Of a DNA stretch of 16,479 bases, positions 15,360 to 16,479 are shown in pieces; positions within the stretch are counted from its first letter, which is position 1, and the number at the start of each line of letters is the position of its first letter. The notes under the pieces are model-generated. The model saw only the letters and a list, made by a program, of their open reading frames with translations. It was not told the origin of the DNA and ran no database searches. The DNA comes from an uncultured Dehalococcoidia bacterium (GTDB lineage: Bacteria > Chloroflexota > Dehalococcoidia > Dehalococcoidales > UBA3254), in contig CAITCX010000447.1 of the NCBI GenBank assembly GCA_903890885.1, positions 1-16,479 of the forward strand. Direction: 5' to 3'. The position numbers and the translations under genes are program-made.

Positions 15360-15379
15360 ATTAATCCTCATTAATCCTC
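15360..15379. repeat. Perfect 10-base tandem repeat over the ABC exporter -35 region
   Basis: Two adjacent exact copies of ATTAATCCTC (GAGGATTAAT on the exporter strand) lie at 15360-15369 and 15370-15379. The period equals about one DNA turn, which is typical of direct-repeat operators bound by OmpR-type or similar regulators. The first copy overlaps the exporter's -35 position, so binding there could activate or block it. Confidence 0.6.
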
Positions 15380-15404
15380 GTGGGTAATAGTCAAAACAGA
15401 ATAT

Positions 15405-15421
15405 TATTGATACTATTGATA
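15405..15421. repeat. 8-base direct repeat in the exporter / arylsulfotransferase spacer
   Basis: TATTGATA occurs at 15405-15412 and again at 15414-15421, nine bases apart. It lies 26 bases from the 10-base tandem repeat, in the same divergent spacer. The units are AT-rich, so this could arise by slippage, or it could be a second regulator site. Confidence 0.4.
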
Positions 15422-15439
15422 AAATTTGCCTGATCATCG

Positions 15440-15466
15440 TTGCCAAATCAGGTGTTTTCGGATAAT
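15440..15466 (+). promoter_or_regulatory. Weak promoter candidate for the arylsulfotransferase lipoprotein
   Basis: TTGCCA (15440-15445) and GATAAT (15461-15466) resemble -35 and -10 boxes but are only 15 bases apart. CCTGAT (15429-15434) and ATCAGG (15447-15452) form an inverted repeat around the -35 that could be an operator or hairpin. GGAGG (15491-15495) is the ribosome site, ten bases before the ATG. Confidence 0.3.
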
Positions 15467-15505
15467 ACAAAAACAGAATGCAATATATATGGAGGTAATT
15501 TCATT

Positions 15506-16479
15506 ATGGTCAAAAGTAACCAACCCAACCAGCAACGCTTTATAGTCCCTAAATCAAGAATTCGGCCAACAGGGCTGATCCGGGGCAAGTTTTTAACGCT
15601 GCTGACTGCAATTGTTGCCGCGGTGATATTGACGGCTTGCAGCACACCTGCCAGCACACCGAACAAAACAACCTCTGCTCCGGTCAGTACCACGACTACC
15701 GTCACTTCTGCTGCTTCAAGTGCTTACAGTTCAACTACTGCGACTGTGGCTGCGCCTTCTCCTTCTCCTGCTCCTGCTACTACGACCACTGCTACTGTAA
15801 AACCATCCGGCGCAGTGCCGTCTCCTACTGGAGGAGCGGTCCCCAAACCGGCAGCCCCCGGGGGAGCACCAGCTTCCAACGCCAGTGCCATTTTAGTGCC
15901 AAAACCACCCGGAGGGATACCTGCCAACAAAACGGTTGGTCTGTTTTACAAAGACGCCAAGGCTTTTAATGGCTATACCCTTTTTGCACCTAATCGCTCC
16001 AACACCACTTACCTGATCGATATGGATGGCAAAATTGTGCATACCTGGCAAAGCGCCTATATGCCCGGGCAATCATTTTATTTGCTTGAGGATGGGACTT
16101 TGTGCCGTACTGCCCACATATCTAATATTCAGGGCCCGGCAGGCGGGGGAGTCCAGAAGATAGCCTGGGACGGGACCCTGTTATGGGATTTCAAATACTT
16201 GAGCGATACTTACATACCGCATCATGATATAAGGCCGCTGCCTAATGGCAATGTGCTTATGATATGCTGGGATGCCAGGTCTCGCACGGAAGTTATTGCT
16301 GCTGGTCGCAAACCAGCGACAATCGGCACAAATAGCTTTATGCCTGAAAAAGTAGTGGAAATCAAGCAGGATGGAAAAACCGGCGGTACCGTGGTTTGGG
16401 AATGGTTTCTCTGGGACCATCTAATACAGGATTTTGATTCAACCAAGGCCAATTTTGGCGTGGTCGGAGATCATCCGGA
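15506..16479 (+). CDS. Arylsulfotransferase-domain lipoprotein (3' end outside the window)
   Basis: The reading frame is open from ATG 15506 to the window end (324 codons and two bases), so the protein is longer than shown. After an unusually long basic N terminus, a hydrophobic stretch ends in the lipobox LTAC (Cys45). Residues ~46-135 form a low-complexity linker rich in Thr, Ser, Ala and Pro. From about 145 the sequence resembles the arylsulfotransferase (ASST)-type beta-propeller: NGYTLFAPNRSNTTYLIDMDGKIVHTW, YLLEDGTLCRTA, QKIAWDGTLLWDF and IPHHDIRPLPNGNVLMICWD. Such proteins move sulfate groups between phenols outside the membrane; many distant members have no proven activity. The HHDI segment may contribute active-site His, though I cannot assign the catalytic one. 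It is divergent from the ABC exporter. Confidence 0.85.
   Translation, partial: MVKSNQPNQQRFIVPKSRIRPTGLIRGKFLTLLTAIVAAVILTACSTPASTPNKTTSAPVSTTTTVTSAASSAYSSTTATVAAPSPSPAPATTTTATVKPSGAVPSPTGGAVPKPAAPGGAPASNASAILVPKPPGGIPANKTVGLFYKDAKAFNGYTLFAPNRSNTTYLIDMDGKIVHTWQSAYMPGQSFYLLEDGTLCRTAHISNIQGPAGGGVQKIAWDGTLLWDFKYLSDTYIPHHDIRPLPNGNVLMICWDARSRTEVIAAGRKPATIGTNSFMPEKVVEIKQDGKTGGTVVWEWFLWDHLIQDFDSTKANFGVVGDHP

Noticed and set aside
15360..15421. Repeats in the exporter spacer as a CRISPR array
   Set aside because: The units are 8-10 bases, adjacent or almost adjacent, without spacers or cas genes.

Overview
The window reads as an ordinary stretch of bacterial chromosome with moderate GC content. It is densely coded, with no rRNA, tRNA, CRISPR array, transposase or phage gene that I can see. 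The mix of genes suggests an anaerobic or subsurface lineage: class III CoA-transferases, a YedF-type sulfur/selenium protein, a radical SAM enzyme, a DUF6282-type hydrolase, and several lipoproteins with Thr/Pro/Val-rich linkers. Chloroflexota, particularly Dehalococcoidia-like genomes, would fit, but this is an inference from gene content and style; no marker gene proves it.

Region 1 (1-3103, + strand) is the 3' part of an acyl-CoA operon. It holds a MaoC-fold hydratase/dehydratase followed by two CaiB/BaiF CoA-transferase paralogues. Only the second paralogue keeps the catalytic Asp; the first has Lys at the position I align with it. This suggests a heteromeric CoA-transferase of the benzylsuccinate CoA-transferase kind. 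Just after the operon, a 46-codon open stretch resembles part of a bacterial Ig-like domain and may be a gene remnant.

Region 2 (3231-7893, - strand) runs, in transcription order, from a lipoprotein with two PEBP (YbhB/YbcL) domains to an OmpR-type response regulator, a short histidine kinase beginning one base after the regulator's stop, and a LamG-domain lipoprotein. The common orientation and short gaps suggest, but do not prove, that the two-component pair has to do with these cell-surface lipoproteins.

Region 3 (8014-13306, + strand) holds mostly separate units. They are an OpgC-like membrane acyltransferase closed by a clear terminator, a stand-alone YedF/DsrE-like protein, a DUF6282-like barrel protein closed by a strong hairpin, a radical SAM enzyme with an extra N-terminal Cys cluster, and a stomatin/slipin-type SPFH membrane protein.

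Region 4 (13380-16479) has a half-size ABC exporter on the - strand with an unusual polar insertion at the start of its nucleotide-binding domain. Divergent from it is a lipoprotein with an arylsulfotransferase-type domain that runs off the window end. The 176-base divergent spacer contains a perfect 10-base tandem repeat over the exporter's likely -35 region and a second 8-base tandem repeat.

No single striking new defence or mobile system is visible. The best leads are the asymmetric CoA-transferase pair, the DUF6282-like protein that has lost its usual HxH metal motif, the ABC exporter insertion, the tandem-repeat operator candidate and the Ig-like remnant.
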